NCBI GenBank assembly: GCA_022793675.1
Contig: JAAWDH010000041.1
Coordinates: 214,913-278,912 of the forward strand
Direction of reading: 5' to 3'
Source: Oscillospiraceae bacterium
GTDB taxonomy: Bacteria; Bacillota; Clostridia; Oscillospirales; Ruminococcaceae
Length of the DNA: 64,000 bases
The position numbers were made by a program, and so were the translations under genes. A model generated the notes under the pieces. It was not told where the DNA came from. It ran no database searches and saw only the letters and a program-made list of their open reading frames with translations. This document shows positions 6,085 through 15,303 of the stretch, piece after piece (the stretch's first letter is position 1; each line of letters begins with the position of its first letter).

Positions 6085-7995
6085 ATGCCGAATATTACGT
6101 TAAAAGACGGCAGCGTCAAAAGCTATGGCGCGCCAATCTCTGCCGCCGACCTCTGCAAAGACCTGAGTATGGGGCTTTACCGCGCAGCTTGCGCCGCAAA
6201 GGTAAACGGCGAGGACTGCGACCTGCGCGCCATGCTGAACAGCGACTGCGCCGTGGAAATCATGACTTTCGACACCCCAGAGGGCAAACACGCCTACTGG
6301 CACACCTCCGCCCATATCATGGCCCAGGCCATTGCCCACCTGTTCCCCGGCGCAAAATTCGCAATCGGCCCGGCTATTGAGAACGGTTTCTACTACGATG
6401 TCGACCTGCCCCAGGCGCTGACGCCGGAAGATCTGGAAAAGATCGAGGCAGAGATGAAAAAGATCATCAAGGCCGACCTGCCGCTGGAGCGCTTCGAGCT
6501 GCCGGCGGAAGAAGCCGCTAAACTGATGGCAGAAAAAGGCCAGGATTACAAGCTGGAACTGATTGCAGAGCACGCCGGCAAGGGCGAGAAGATCAGCTTC
6601 TACCAGCAGGGCGATTATGTCGACCTCTGCGCCGGGCCGCACCTGATGAAGACGGGCCAGGTCAAGGCTGTCAAGCTGACCAGCTGTACCGGCGCATATT
6701 GGCGGGCCGACGCCAACAACAAGATGCTGCAGCGGGTGTACGGCATTTCCTTCCCCAAAGCGGCCGAGCTGGAAGAGCACCTGGCAAGGATTGAGGAAGC
6801 GAAAAAGCGCGACCACCGCCGGCTGGGCAAAGAGTTAGAACTGTTTGCTATCCTAGACGAAGGCCCTGGTTTCCCCTTTTTCCTGCCCAAAGGGCTGACC
6901 TTGAAAAATCTGCTGATTGACTATTGGCGGGAAATCCACCGCGCCGCCGGCTACCAGGAAATTGCCACGCCGATCATGTTAAACCGCGCGCTCTGGGAGC
7001 GCAGCGGCCACTGGGGGCATTACAAGGGCAATATGTACACGACGGTGATTGACGAAGAAGATTTTGCCATCAAGCCGATGAACTGCCCCGGCGGGATGCT
7101 GACCTATAAGACGAGGATGCGGTCTTACCGCGATTTGCCGCTGCGGATGGGCGAGCTGGGGCTGGTGCACCGCAACGAACTGTCCGGCACGCTTCACGGG
7201 TTGATGCGGGCGCGCTGCTTCACCCAGGACGACGCGCACATTTTCATGACGCCCGAGCAGATCAAGGACGAGATCAAAGGCGTGGTGCGGCTGATTGACA
7301 GCGTTTACAAGACGTTTGGGTTCGAGTATCACATTGAGCTTTCGACGATGCCCGAGGACCATATCGGCGAGCTTGAGACCTGGGAGACGGCCACAGCCGC
7401 CCTGCGGGACGCGGTCGTCGAGCTGGGGTATGATTATGTCGTCAATGAAGGCGACGGCGCGTTCTACGGCCCCAAGCTGGACTTCCACCTCAACGACTGC
7501 CTGGGCCGCACCTGGCAGTGCGGCACGATCCAGCTGGACTTCCAGATGCCCGAGCGCTTCGAGCTGGAATACACCGGCGCCGACGGCCAGAAACACCGGC
7601 CGGTAATGATCCACCGGGTAGTCTTCGGTTCCATTGAGCGTTTTATCGGCATTTTGATTGAGCATTTCGCTGGGGCTTTCCCACTGTGGCTCGCGCCCGT
7701 ACAGGTTAAGGTGCTGCCGATTGCCGAACGCCACCAGGAATACGCCGCCAGCGTCGTCAAACAGCTGGAAGAACAGGGCCTACGGGCCGAACTGGACGCC
7801 CGCAGCGAAAAGATTGGCTACAAAATCCGCGAGGCCCAGTTGGAAAAGGTGCCCTATATGCTGGTACTCGGCGACAAAGAAGCTGAAAGCGGAACCCTCT
7901 CCGTCCGTTCCCGCGCCGAAGGCGATCTAGGCAGCAAGAGCGCCGCAGAGTTTATCGCTGAAGTCCAAGACCTTGTTTCCCGCCGCGCTTTTTAA
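6085..7995 (+). CDS. thrS: Threonyl-tRNA synthetase
   Basis: Charges tRNA-Thr; the 636-residue protein has the full class II ThrRS layout. An N-terminal TGS domain (about 1-62) precedes the editing domain with HTSAH (73-77) and CAGPH (182-186). The catalytic core follows, with MNCPGGM, RARCFTQDDAHIF and HRVVFGSIERFIG supplying the zinc ligands Cys/His/His and motifs 2 and 3. The anticodon-binding domain starts near VKVLPI. The ATG at 6085 is chosen over the in-frame position at 6055 because AAAGGAAGG precedes it and the TGS domain starts there; 6055 lies in the leader after the terminator. Expression is set by the T-box. The stop directly abuts repeat element copy 2. Confidence 0.97.
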   Translation: MPNITLKDGSVKSYGAPISAADLCKDLSMGLYRAACAAKVNGEDCDLRAMLNSDCAVEIMTFDTPEGKHAYWHTSAHIMAQAIAHLFPGAKFAIGPAIENGFYYDVDLPQALTPEDLEKIEAEMKKIIKADLPLERFELPAEEAAKLMAEKGQDYKLELIAEHAGKGEKISFYQQGDYVDLCAGPHLMKTGQVKAVKLTSCTGAYWRADANNKMLQRVYGISFPKAAELEEHLARIEEAKKRDHRRLGKELELFAILDEGPGFPFFLPKGLTLKNLLIDYWREIHRAAGYQEIATPIMLNRALWERSGHWGHYKGNMYTTVIDEEDFAIKPMNCPGGMLTYKTRMRSYRDLPLRMGELGLVHRNELSGTLHGLMRARCFTQDDAHIFMTPEQIKDEIKGVVRLIDSVYKTFGFEYHIELSTMPEDHIGELETWETATAALRDAVVELGYDYVVNEGDGAFYGPKLDFHLNDCLGRTWQCGTIQLDFQMPERFELEYTGADGQKHRPVMIHRVVFGSIERFIGILIEHFAGAFPLWLAPVQVKVLPIAERHQEYAASVVKQLEEQGLRAELDARSEKIGYKIREAQLEKVPYMLVLGDKEAESGTLSVRSRAEGDLGSKSAAEFIAEVQDLVSRRAF

Positions 7996-8292
7996 GGAGT
8001 ACGGGGGGTACGAAGGATACGAGGGGTACGGGAGTACGACGCTTTTTGAAAGAAAGCCTAGCTTAGCAAGGCTAAGCTGCAAAAACTTTTAATCGCCAGG
8101 GTACGCATTAGCACAGCTTTGCACGCCTACTGCGTCGATGGCGCAGAACCGAAAGACTTATCGACGCAGTAGATGTTTATGGCTTTGCACATAGTTACCC
8201 TGGCGATTAAAGTTTTACTCGATTTTTTTCAAAAAATCGCGGGGGCCGGGGGCAGAGCCCCCTGGTCGCCCTCCGCAGAGGGCGAAATCCCC
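7996..8292 (+). repeat. Palindromic element family A, copy 2 (full length)
   Basis: Best-preserved copy. Order: tandem edge GGAGTACG-like units (7996-8038); GACGCTTTTTGAAAGAAAGC; hairpin CCTAGCTTAGCAAGGCTAAGC; arm AAAACTTTTAATCGCC(AGGGTA) at 8082-8103; inner hairpin arms CTACTGCGTCGAT (8127-8139) and ATCGACGCAGTAG (8160-8172); second arm TACCCTGGCGATTAAAG (8196-8216), the reverse complement of the first; then three hairpins CGATTTTTTTCAAAAAATCG, GGGGGCAGAGCCCCC and CGCCCTCCGCAGAGGGCG. No believable gene overlaps it; open frames here are readings of the repeat. Confidence 0.85.
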
Positions 8293-8312
8293 TTTCCCAA
8301 AAAAGGGCAGGA

Positions 8313-8425
8313 GAGCTCGAGGACCCTCCCGAGGGGTCCTCGTATGGAGCAAAGCTCCATAATACGACAGAACAGAACCTCTCATTCCTCCGGACAATCC
8401 AGTGAATTGTCCGGACATAAGAGGT
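8313..8425. repeat. Hairpin-rich tract with nested palindrome
   Basis: Three stem-loops follow copy 2: CGAGGACCC/GGGGTCCTCG (8318-8342), ATGGAGC/GCTCCAT (8344-8360), and a nested palindrome with inner arms TCCGGACAAT (8389-8398) and ATTGTCCGGA (8406-8415) and outer arms ACCTCT/AGAGGT (8377-8382, 8420-8425). No gene is seen. Confidence 0.6.
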
Positions 8426-8469
8426 ATAACGCTTTATTTTTACACTAAACCACTTTTCCAATAAATTAA

Positions 8470-8505
8470 GCCGTGCAGCACTCCAGCTGTACGGCCTTTT
8501 TCTTT
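8470..8505 (+). terminator. Bidirectional terminator between thrS and the opp operon
   Basis: GCCGTGCAG ... CTGTACGGC stem followed by CTTTTTC on the plus strand and TTAATTTATT on the minus strand. It lies between convergent thrS and the last opp-operon gene, so it probably stops transcription from both sides. Confidence 0.75.
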
Positions 8506-8509
8506 TATC

Positions 8510-9667
8510 TTACCAAAATAGCGCCAAGTTTTCCAAAGCAAGGGATTCTGCGGCCGCTTCGTCAAAGCTATCAGCGATATACAGGTCGGCAAGCGCTAAC
8601 GCGATTTCTGCGCAGCTTGCCCCGCCGTAAGCGGTGACGCTCGCCTTAGCAGCTTTGGGCAGCCCGTCGGCCGCATCCAGATAAGAGGTCAGCACCCGGC
8701 CGTCCTCAAAAGCATACCAGGCGCGCCGGTCGATATCCGACAGCATAAAACGCCGCAGCGTGACAAGCCCCATCGGGCCCTGATAGCGCAGCGGCTCTGC
8801 CGCCGCGATACCATCCACGGTTTCTTGATAAAGCGGCAGGGCGTATTCCTCGCCGCTTCCGTCCAGGCAGCGGGTAAAACCGTCGTAGCTGGACAGGGAG
8901 CCGTGGGTGAAGCCCTGCGCGGCAAGGGTATCGGCGAGATAGTCGGCGATAAAGGCGTTACGCATCCAGCCGAGATCGATAAAACGGCTGATGCCCTCCG
9001 CTTCAGCGTAGGCGAGGTATTCCGCCGATACTGAAAGCTTGGCCTGGCCTTCGCCAAGAAGTTCCAGCGAAACGGCCTTTTCGTCTTGGGCAAAACGGGC
9101 AAGCGCCGCGAACTCTTGACGTAAGGCCGCATTCTGATAGGGGTCGAACTCGGCGGCTTCCGTGTCGTTCTGGCAGAAAAACAGGTCTCCGTAGCGCTCC
9201 GTGATTGGCCCCAGGTAAAGGCGGCGGCTTCCGGATTCTTCTAAGAGCGAAAGGGCTTCGTAGAGCGGGGGGGCGACAGCGAGCGCCTCGTTCGGATGGG
9301 CGTTAAGGCTGGCAATATTGGCGCAGCCTTCAAAAAGGATGCTGCTGTCAAAAAGCTGATAGGCTGTTTCGCAGGCGTCGCTGTAGGCAAGCTGTAACGC
9401 TTTCCGTTCGCTGGACGGCCCCGACATTTTATAGAGAAAGACGAACTCGTCGCCGCAGTTGAGGCCGGCCGAAGCTTTGACCTCGACCTGCTGCCAGCCG
9501 CTCTGCGGCGTCAGCAGCGCCGTCAGCGCATAAGAAAGGGCCGCCGCCCCGCCGGCCAGCAGCAGGATCACTGCCGCCAGCCGCAGGCCGGTATGCTTTT
9601 CAGAAAGGGCGGCCTTTTCCACCGGCTTCGGGGCGTACCGGCGGCGGTCTTTCGCGGTCCGCCCCAA
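8510..9667 (-). CDS. Unknown membrane-anchored protein, last gene of opp operon (distant ApbE-like?)
   Basis: A 385-residue protein with a basic N-terminus, one hydrophobic helix (about 28-50) and a large extracytoplasmic domain. The region FIDLGWMRNAFIADYLADTL followed by a Gly-rich stretch resembles in spacing the IDLGGIAKGYAAD segment of ApbE flavin transferases, and SILFEGCANIASLN resembles their NSELSRLN stretch, but the flavin- and metal-binding residues are not clearly present. I therefore do not assign the activity. The start is TTG at 9667, one base after the oppF stop; no better in-frame start lies before the membrane helix. Position and spacing say it is co-transcribed with oppABCDF. 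It may be a transporter-linked surface protein. Confidence 0.6.
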   Translation of the reverse strand: MGRTAKDRRRYAPKPVEKAALSEKHTGLRLAAVILLLAGGAAALSYALTALLTPQSGWQQVEVKASAGLNCGDEFVFLYKMSGPSSERKALQLAYSDACETAYQLFDSSILFEGCANIASLNAHPNEALAVAPPLYEALSLLEESGSRRLYLGPITERYGDLFFCQNDTEAAEFDPYQNAALRQEFAALARFAQDEKAVSLELLGEGQAKLSVSAEYLAYAEAEGISRFIDLGWMRNAFIADYLADTLAAQGFTHGSLSSYDGFTRCLDGSGEEYALPLYQETVDGIAAAEPLRYQGPMGLVTLRRFMLSDIDRRAWYAFEDGRVLTSYLDAADGLPKAAKASVTAYGGASCAEIALALADLYIADSFDEAAAESLALENLALFW

Positions 9668-9668
9668 C

Positions 9669-10964
9669 CTAAACCACCGCCATAATCAGCAGCAGCAGGA
9701 ATAGCAGAACAATGACGCCAAGGGCGGCAAATCCGGCTATTGCGCCTTTTTTACAGGCTTTGCTGTTGCGGAAATAGTGGAAGTGCTTAAAGGCCTGCGC
9801 GCCGATGATGCCTAGGATGGGCAGGAGGAAGGAGAGCACCATATACCAAAGGCTTCCGGTATCGTGGGCCGGATGCAGCAAAAAGTCCTCTGAAATTGCG
9901 GGGCCTGTTTCGGGCGCGGCGGCAGGCGCTGTATCAGGCGCGCCCGGCTCGGCGATGGTAATAGCCTTCAGCGGCGTCCCCTTCTCGCGGATAGCGCGAT
10001 ATTCGGCGATTTCCTTGCTGTTGCCGTAGACGTAATGGTCGTGGCCGATGCAGACGAATTCGGGCTTATCCTCCGAATAATCGTGGATAGAGGGGTCATA
10101 GGTGAAAAGCTGCTTATTTTTTTCCAGCTGAGGGTCGGGGATGGGGATGGCCGAAATCAGCGAATGGGTATAGGGGTGCAGCGGGAAGTTGAACAGCTCT
10201 TCGGCGTCGGCAACCTCGACGATGCGGCCCTTATAGATGACGCCGATGCGGTCGGAGATGAAACGGACGATAGACAGGTCGTGGGCGATGAACAGATAGG
10301 TGACCTGCTTTTCCTGCTGGAATTTTTTCATCAGGTTGAGCACCTGGGCGCGGATGGAAACGTCAAGCGCCGAAATCGGCTCGTCGGCCACAACCAGTTC
10401 AGGTTCCATAACCATCGCGCGGGCCAGGCCGATACGCTGGCGCTGGCCGCCGGAAAACTCGTGGGGATAGCGGGTCAGATGCTCCGGCAGCAGCCCGACC
10501 TCGCCGATCATCTCCTCCACCTTGCGGACGCGGTCGGCTTCATTTTCAAAGAGGTGGAAGTTATAGAGACCTTCCGAGATGATATAGTCGACGGTAGCGC
10601 GTTCATTCAGGGACGCGGCGGGGTCCTGGAAGACCATCTGGATATTGCGGATAACGTCGCGGTCGAGGGAATGGGGGATTTTTCCGGAAATGCGCACCCC
10701 TTTATAGAGGATTTCGCCGGCGGCCAGCGGGTTAACCCGGATGACGGCCCGCCCGACGGTAGTTTTACCGGAACCCGACTCCCCTACCAGCGAAAAGGTT
10801 TCGCCTTTGTAGATATCGAAGGAGGCGTCCTGCACCGCTTTGACGGCGTTGTCCCCCTTGCCGAAGGTAATGTCGACGTTTTTCAGCGACAGCAGGACTT
10901 CCCTGCCGCTCTCGTCTACCGGGCCATGCTCCGGCAGGCGGGTGACTTTGGTTTGATTTGCCAT
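9669..10964 (-). CDS. oppF: Oligopeptide ABC transporter ATPase OppF with two C-terminal membrane helices
   Basis: One of the two ATPases energising the Opp importer. Motifs: Walker A GESGSGKT (61-68), Q-loop [11 protein letters not shown], signature FSGGQRQR, Walker [13 protein letters not shown] and an H-loop in IAHDLS. The oligopeptide-type C-terminal region ([12 protein letters not shown]) follows. The unusual part is beyond about residue 345: a Pro/Ala linker and two hydrophobic helices (about 373-392 and 408-431) separated by a basic loop, which standard OppF proteins lack. This would tether the ATPase to the membrane or contact another operon product. It lies 12 bases after oppD. Confidence 0.93.
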   Translation of the reverse strand: MANQTKVTRLPEHGPVDESGREVLLSLKNVDITFGKGDNAVKAVQDASFDIYKGETFSLVGESGSGKTTVGRAVIRVNPLAAGEILYKGVRISGKIPHSLDRDVIRNIQMVFQDPAASLNERATVDYIISEGLYNFHLFENEADRVRKVEEMIGEVGLLPEHLTRYPHEFSGGQRQRIGLARAMVMEPELVVADEPISALDVSIRAQVLNLMKKFQQEKQVTYLFIAHDLSIVRFISDRIGVIYKGRIVEVADAEELFNFPLHPYTHSLISAIPIPDPQLEKNKQLFTYDPSIHDYSEDKPEFVCIGHDHYVYGNSKEIAEYRAIREKGTPLKAITIAEPGAPDTAPAAAPETGPAISEDFLLHPAHDTGSLWYMVLSFLLPILGIIGAQAFKHFHYFRNSKACKKGAIAGFAALGVIVLLFLLLLIMAVV

Positions 10965-10976
10965 TCTGCTGCCCTC

Positions 10977-12728
10977 CTATATGTTAAACGCCCGCATCAG
11001 CTTCTGGTGGATGTCTTCGATTTCATGGGGCTTGCCGATTTTCGGCGCCCGCGGGTCCAGAAGCCAGGTTTTGGCGAAATGGGTATCGCTGACCTGGAAC
11101 ATAGGCGGTTCGGCCAGGGTGTCTACCTTCAGGCAATAGGGGTTGCGGGGGGCAAAGGCGTCCCCGGTAATATTGTTGTAGAGCGAAGGCGGCGTGCCGG
11201 TGATGGAATAGAGCTTGGCATTCTTTTCGGCCAGCTGCGGCAGCGAACAGAGCAGCGCCCAGGTATAGGGATGGCGGGGGTCGTAGAAGATCTCCTCGGC
11301 GGTACCCAGCTCGACGATCTGCCCGGCGTAGAGCACCGCGACGCGGTCGGCGATATTGGCCACCACGCCCAGGTCGTGGGTGATGAAGACGATGGTGTAG
11401 CCGAATTCCTTTTGCAGGTCTTTGATCAGTTTGAGGATCTGGGCCTGGATCGTCACGTCGAGCGCCGTTGTCGGCTCGTCGCAGATGAGGATTTTCGGCT
11501 GGCAGGAAAGGGCAATGGCGATGACGATACGCTGGCGCATCCCGCCGGAATATTGGAAGGGGTAGTCGTCAAAGCGGGCCTCGGCGTTGGGGATGCCCAC
11601 CTTGCGCATCAGCTCAAGCGCCCGCCGCCGGGCTTCCGCCTCGGTGCAGTCCTGGTGCTTGAGGATGATGGAGGTGATCTGCTTGCCGATGGTAATAATG
11701 GGGTTTAAAGAGGTCATCGGGTCCTGGAAGACGGTGGCAATCCGACGGCCGCGGATCTGGCTCCAGTCCTTGGCATACTGGATTTTGGCGAGGTTCAGGA
11801 TACAGACGCCGTGGAGGCGCCCGGCATTTTCATCCAGATAGCGCACCCGGAAGACGACGGTATCGAAGACGGCGTTGCGCTGGGCCTCGTCGTCGAGGTC
11901 AACCCCCATCTGCATGGCCTTCTTCATCGCGGCAAGCAGCTTATCGATCAGCTGGAGCCGTTTAGGCAGGCCGTAACGGCCCACAGACAGGTAGATTTCC
12001 TTGGCAAGGATTTCGTTGCGGGCCGCAGCCTCAGGCGTAACGGCCGCCGAAACTGCCTGGCTATACTGGGCCTTTAAGGCTGCATGGCGCTCCTGCCAGC
12101 TTTTCAGATAAGCGGCGTCGGCACGGGCGGCCTGCCTGCGCGCTTTGGCCAAGGCTTCATTTTCCTTTTTCAGGGCTTTGATCTGCCGGTCGAAGCGGGC
12201 GATTTCCGCCTCGACGGCGCGGAGCTGCCCTTTATCCCTGCCGCTGAAGGTCTGTTTGAGGTTATAGGCGTCGGTGCGCTGGGCGATAAGGGCTTCGAGC
12301 TGCCTGTCGGCCTGCGCCTGCTCGTCGGCAGTCAGGGCGCTGCGCGCCTGCTTCTCGCTTTCCAGCGCCAGCATTTCCTGATAGAGCGCCGCGCCGGGAA
12401 GGAGCCTTGCATACTCGTCAAGCCTTTTCTTGGCCCTGCCAATCAGCTTCCAGGCGAAGGGGGTCAGCCTTACCGCCGTGTCCGCCAGCTCGTCGTCGTT
12501 AAAGATAATATGGCCGTCGCTGATAAAGCCGTTGGAATCAAGCATCCCGGCGAAGGTTTTGGTAAAGACCGATTTGCCCGACCCGGACTCGCCGACAATG
12601 GCGATGGATTCGTTTTCGTAAATGTCCAGCGAAACGCCGCGGATCGCGGTCAGCACCCGGCCGCGGACCCGGAACCTAACCTTTAGGTCCTTGATGGACA
12701 GCAGTACCTTTTTATTTTCCATAGCCAT
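10977..12728 (-). CDS. oppD: Oligopeptide ABC transporter ATPase OppD with about 235-residue insertion
   Basis: Second Opp ATPase. Walker A GESGSGKS is at 46-53, but the Q-loop VFQDPMTSLNP is not reached until about 333-343, whereas the family normally has about 50-60 residues between them. The extra segment (about 85-320) is highly charged, Ala/Lys/Glu-rich and predicted coiled coil (for example ARFDRQIKALKKENEALAK), and ends in a more globular piece. After it the protein is normal: YSGGMRQR (393-400), ILICDEPTTALD, ITHDLG and the oligopeptide-binding C-terminal region with a Cys in PRNPYCLK. The open frame is uninterrupted and composition matches its neighbours, so the insertion is likely real. 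The start at 12728 sits 5 bases after oppC. Confidence 0.93.
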   Translation of the reverse strand: MAMENKKVLLSIKDLKVRFRVRGRVLTAIRGVSLDIYENESIAIVGESGSGKSVFTKTFAGMLDSNGFISDGHIIFNDDELADTAVRLTPFAWKLIGRAKKRLDEYARLLPGAALYQEMLALESEKQARSALTADEQAQADRQLEALIAQRTDAYNLKQTFSGRDKGQLRAVEAEIARFDRQIKALKKENEALAKARRQAARADAAYLKSWQERHAALKAQYSQAVSAAVTPEAAARNEILAKEIYLSVGRYGLPKRLQLIDKLLAAMKKAMQMGVDLDDEAQRNAVFDTVVFRVRYLDENAGRLHGVCILNLAKIQYAKDWSQIRGRRIATVFQDPMTSLNPIITIGKQITSIILKHQDCTEAEARRRALELMRKVGIPNAEARFDDYPFQYSGGMRQRIVIAIALSCQPKILICDEPTTALDVTIQAQILKLIKDLQKEFGYTIVFITHDLGVVANIADRVAVLYAGQIVELGTAEEIFYDPRHPYTWALLCSLPQLAEKNAKLYSITGTPPSLYNNITGDAFAPRNPYCLKVDTLAEPPMFQVSDTHFAKTWLLDPRAPKIGKPHEIEDIHQKLMRAFNI

Positions 12729-12733
12729 CCCTC

Positions 12734-13702
12734 CTACATATGCGTCCGCGGGTCAGAGGCGTCGCCCAGGTTCTGGCCGACGACATAGAGCACCACTGTG
12801 ATAACCGAAGCCACCGCCACTGGGCTCCAGAACTCAAACCCCCAGCCGGGCGTGACCATCGCGCTCTCAGCCTCAAAGATCAGCCGCCCCAGCGACATCT
12901 CCGAAAGCCCCATGCCGATATAGGACAGGAAAACTTCGTAGGAGATATAGGAGGGGATCTCGGTCGCCAGCATTGTGACGATGACCGAGGTCATAAAGGG
13001 AAGGATGTTCTTCATCGCAATTTTTACCGTCGAAGTCCCCAGGCATTTGGAAGCGAGGTTATATTCGCGGTCGCGGATAATGACCACCTGGGTGCGGATG
13101 AAATAGGCAATCCCCAGCCAGCCGGTAATCGTCAGCGCCAGCACCATCGTCCAGAAGCTCGCGGTAAACAGCATGACCATGACCGAGATAAAGAGGATAT
13201 AGGGGACGTTGCCGATGATATTATAGACTTCCATCATCACCGCGTCCACCCGCTTGGAAAATCCCCAGACTGCCCCCACCAGTACCCCGACCGTCATATT
13301 GATGGCCGCGCAGCACAAAGCGAGGGAGATGGAAATCTGCGCGCCGTTCCAGATGGCGTCGAAAGTGGACTGGCCAGAGCCGCCCGTCCCCAAAACCCAG
13401 TGGATATTATAGCCCAGCTGGCCCATGGCCGCCGACGGCGAAAGGTGCTTGGCCTCAGCGTTCATCAGGTTGCCGAAGCGGTCGTATTCGGTGAGCATCG
13501 GATAAAGGTAGGCAAAGGCGACCAGGATGGCCAGCACGACTAAAATCACGATGTTCAGCTTGTTTTTAAAGAAGACCCGGAAAACCGACTGCCAGTAGGA
13601 ATAGCGGGGGGCCGTAATCTTTTCCGATTCCAGGCCGCTGTGGTCCACCGGCGCAAACAGCTCCTCGTCGGTCAGGCCGTAACTGCTCAAATCAAAATCC
13701 AT
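12734..13702 (-). CDS. oppC: Oligopeptide ABC transporter permease OppC
   Basis: A 322-residue inner-membrane permease with an N-terminal cytoplasmic stretch, a first helix near 45-70 (KLNIVILVVLAILVAFAYLYP), an extracytoplasmic loop and a five-helix BPD_transp domain. The ATPase-coupling loop is in REYNLASKCLGTSTVKI, followed by ILPFMTSVIVT. The ending NLGDASDPRTHM is a typical OppC/DppC terminus. It lies 6 bases after oppB and 5 before oppD, so it is in the same transcript. Confidence 0.93.
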   Translation of the reverse strand: MDFDLSSYGLTDEELFAPVDHSGLESEKITAPRYSYWQSVFRVFFKNKLNIVILVVLAILVAFAYLYPMLTEYDRFGNLMNAEAKHLSPSAAMGQLGYNIHWVLGTGGSGQSTFDAIWNGAQISISLALCCAAINMTVGVLVGAVWGFSKRVDAVMMEVYNIIGNVPYILFISVMVMLFTASFWTMVLALTITGWLGIAYFIRTQVVIIRDREYNLASKCLGTSTVKIAMKNILPFMTSVIVTMLATEIPSYISYEVFLSYIGMGLSEMSLGRLIFEAESAMVTPGWGFEFWSPVAVASVITVVLYVVGQNLGDASDPRTHM

Positions 13703-13708
13703 GCCTCA

Positions 13709-15286
13709 TCACCTATCCTTCGTCGAGAACGAAATCCTCGGGTCCACAGTGGCCATAAGGATGTCGCCCAAAATAATTGATACTACCGACAGCACCGCAT
13801 AGAAAAGGGTGACGCCGACGATAACGCCGTTGTCGTATTTGTTGATGGCCTCAGTAAGGAGGTTGCCGGCGCCCGGCACCACATACACGCGCTCGGTGAT
13901 AATCGCGCCCGTCAGCGCCGAAAGCACCCCGGCCGGGATGCCGTGGACAATCGGGATGGCGGCGTTTTTCAGCACGTGCTTGGAGAAAATCTCCCCTTCC
14001 GAAAGGCCGCCCGAACGGGCAAACTTGACATAGTCGGCGTTCATCTGGTCAATCATATACCGCCTCAGCCACTTCATCAGGTTGGCCACCGACGGCAGCG
14101 CCAGCGAAATGATCGGCAGGAGGAACATCAGCTTGCTTGACGACTCCATGTCAAAAGTCGTCGGCAGCCCCAGCCTGCCGCCCACTGCCTTAAAGAGGAA
14201 AATATAGGCCAGCGACGGCACCGCAATGATAAAGACGATATAGACCGTCCCCAGCTTGTCAAAAAGCTTATCCTTCTTGCGGGCCATCATAATCCCCAGC
14301 GGCACCCCCAGCAGATAGGCCAGCCCAACGGCGATAATGCCGATCGTAAAGGAATAGCCCACCTTGGAAGGGCGGCCCTTGATGATCTGCACATTGGTGT
14401 AGTCGTCGGTAAAACGGGCCTCGTTGACGATATTGCCCACCCGCGAGCCCGGCTGGTAGACCGCCGTATGCAGGTCGTCGGCGCTCTGTTCGGTCAGCCC
14501 TGTCGGGAAGGTGACGGTAGAGAGGACGTAAGAGCCTTGGCTGCGGCTCATCGTATCAAAAACATCGATGCCCCTCGTAACCGAATAGGAAGTGCCAAGG
14601 CTTAAGGTCACGAAATTCTGGTGGATAAAAGGAAACTTATCATCCAAATAGAGCAGATACTTATGCCGGGTACCGTTGCCGATGATGGCCGGGGACAGCT
14701 TTTCGCCGCCGTAGACCGGGTCGTACCAGGTAAAGGTCAGCCCCCGCTCCCCTTCGACGTTGGCGACAGCGTGGATGTTGTCAAAAGTCAACAGCCCTGA
14801 AAAATAGCGCCACATCCGCTTCAAAAGGGAGTGGTCCTTATAGGCGAACAGCTGCTGCTGGCCGCCGTTGGCGAGCTTGCGCCCGTTCAGCTTAGCGTTG
14901 AGGCGGATCACCGTATAGCCCTGGGACTCGTAATGCTCGGTAAATTTCTGCACATACCCGGCGACAAGCTCGCTGTCCTTATCGGCAGTCCGCCCAATGG
15001 CGGCCGCCGCGCCCTGGGTCTCCCCGTCAATTTCGCCGTTTTTGGCCAGCTCCGCCAGATAATCGGCATAGGGCACAAAATCCAAGTACCCATATTCCTC
15101 CCAACGGCCATAGCAGTAGACCGTCTTCTGGTTGCCGCCCACCTTGCTGTACATCGGGTCCGCCGCAAACACCTGGTCCCGGTCCAGCAAAGAATAGATC
15201 ATCACCATGACAATCCCGACCACAACAACAATGGAAACAGCGCCGTGCAGCAGGCGCCGCAGCAAATATTTCCCCATATTGTTCAC
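13709..15286 (-). CDS. oppB: Oligopeptide ABC transporter permease OppB with large extracytoplasmic insertion
   Basis: A 525-residue permease; OppB/DppB proteins are usually 305-340. The first helix (about 9-32, LLRRLLHGAVSIVVVVGIV) and the C-terminal five-helix domain (from about 313, SFTIGIIAVGLAYLLGVPLGI) are typical, including the coupling loop KFARSGGLSEGEIF and the ending ILMATVDPRIS. Between them is an extra hydrophilic domain of about 200-280 residues, expected outside the membrane. It contains YGRWEEYGYLDFVPYADYLAEL and LTFTWYDPVYGG; I do not recognise its fold. It could contact OppA or handle substrate. The gene follows oppA after a 75-base gap containing a strong stem-loop. Confidence 0.92.
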   Translation of the reverse strand: MNNMGKYLLRRLLHGAVSIVVVVGIVMVMIYSLLDRDQVFAADPMYSKVGGNQKTVYCYGRWEEYGYLDFVPYADYLAELAKNGEIDGETQGAAAAIGRTADKDSELVAGYVQKFTEHYESQGYTVIRLNAKLNGRKLANGGQQQLFAYKDHSLLKRMWRYFSGLLTFDNIHAVANVEGERGLTFTWYDPVYGGEKLSPAIIGNGTRHKYLLYLDDKFPFIHQNFVTLSLGTSYSVTRGIDVFDTMSRSQGSYVLSTVTFPTGLTEQSADDLHTAVYQPGSRVGNIVNEARFTDDYTNVQIIKGRPSKVGYSFTIGIIAVGLAYLLGVPLGIMMARKKDKLFDKLGTVYIVFIIAVPSLAYIFLFKAVGGRLGLPTTFDMESSSKLMFLLPIISLALPSVANLMKWLRRYMIDQMNADYVKFARSGGLSEGEIFSKHVLKNAAIPIVHGIPAGVLSALTGAIITERVYVVPGAGNLLTEAINKYDNGVIVGVTLFYAVLSVVSIILGDILMATVDPRISFSTKDR

Positions 15287-15303
15287 ACCTACTTATAAGC
15301 GTA

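Noticed and set aside
8173..8461. Short open frames on both strands in 8173-8461
   Set aside because: They are translations of repeat element copy 2 and adjoining hairpins; similar readings occur at other copies.
10035..11708. Long plus-strand open frame (557 codons) across oppF/oppD
   Set aside because: Antisense shadow of two clear ATPase genes. High GC suppresses stop codons on the opposite strand; it has no recognisable domain or RBS.
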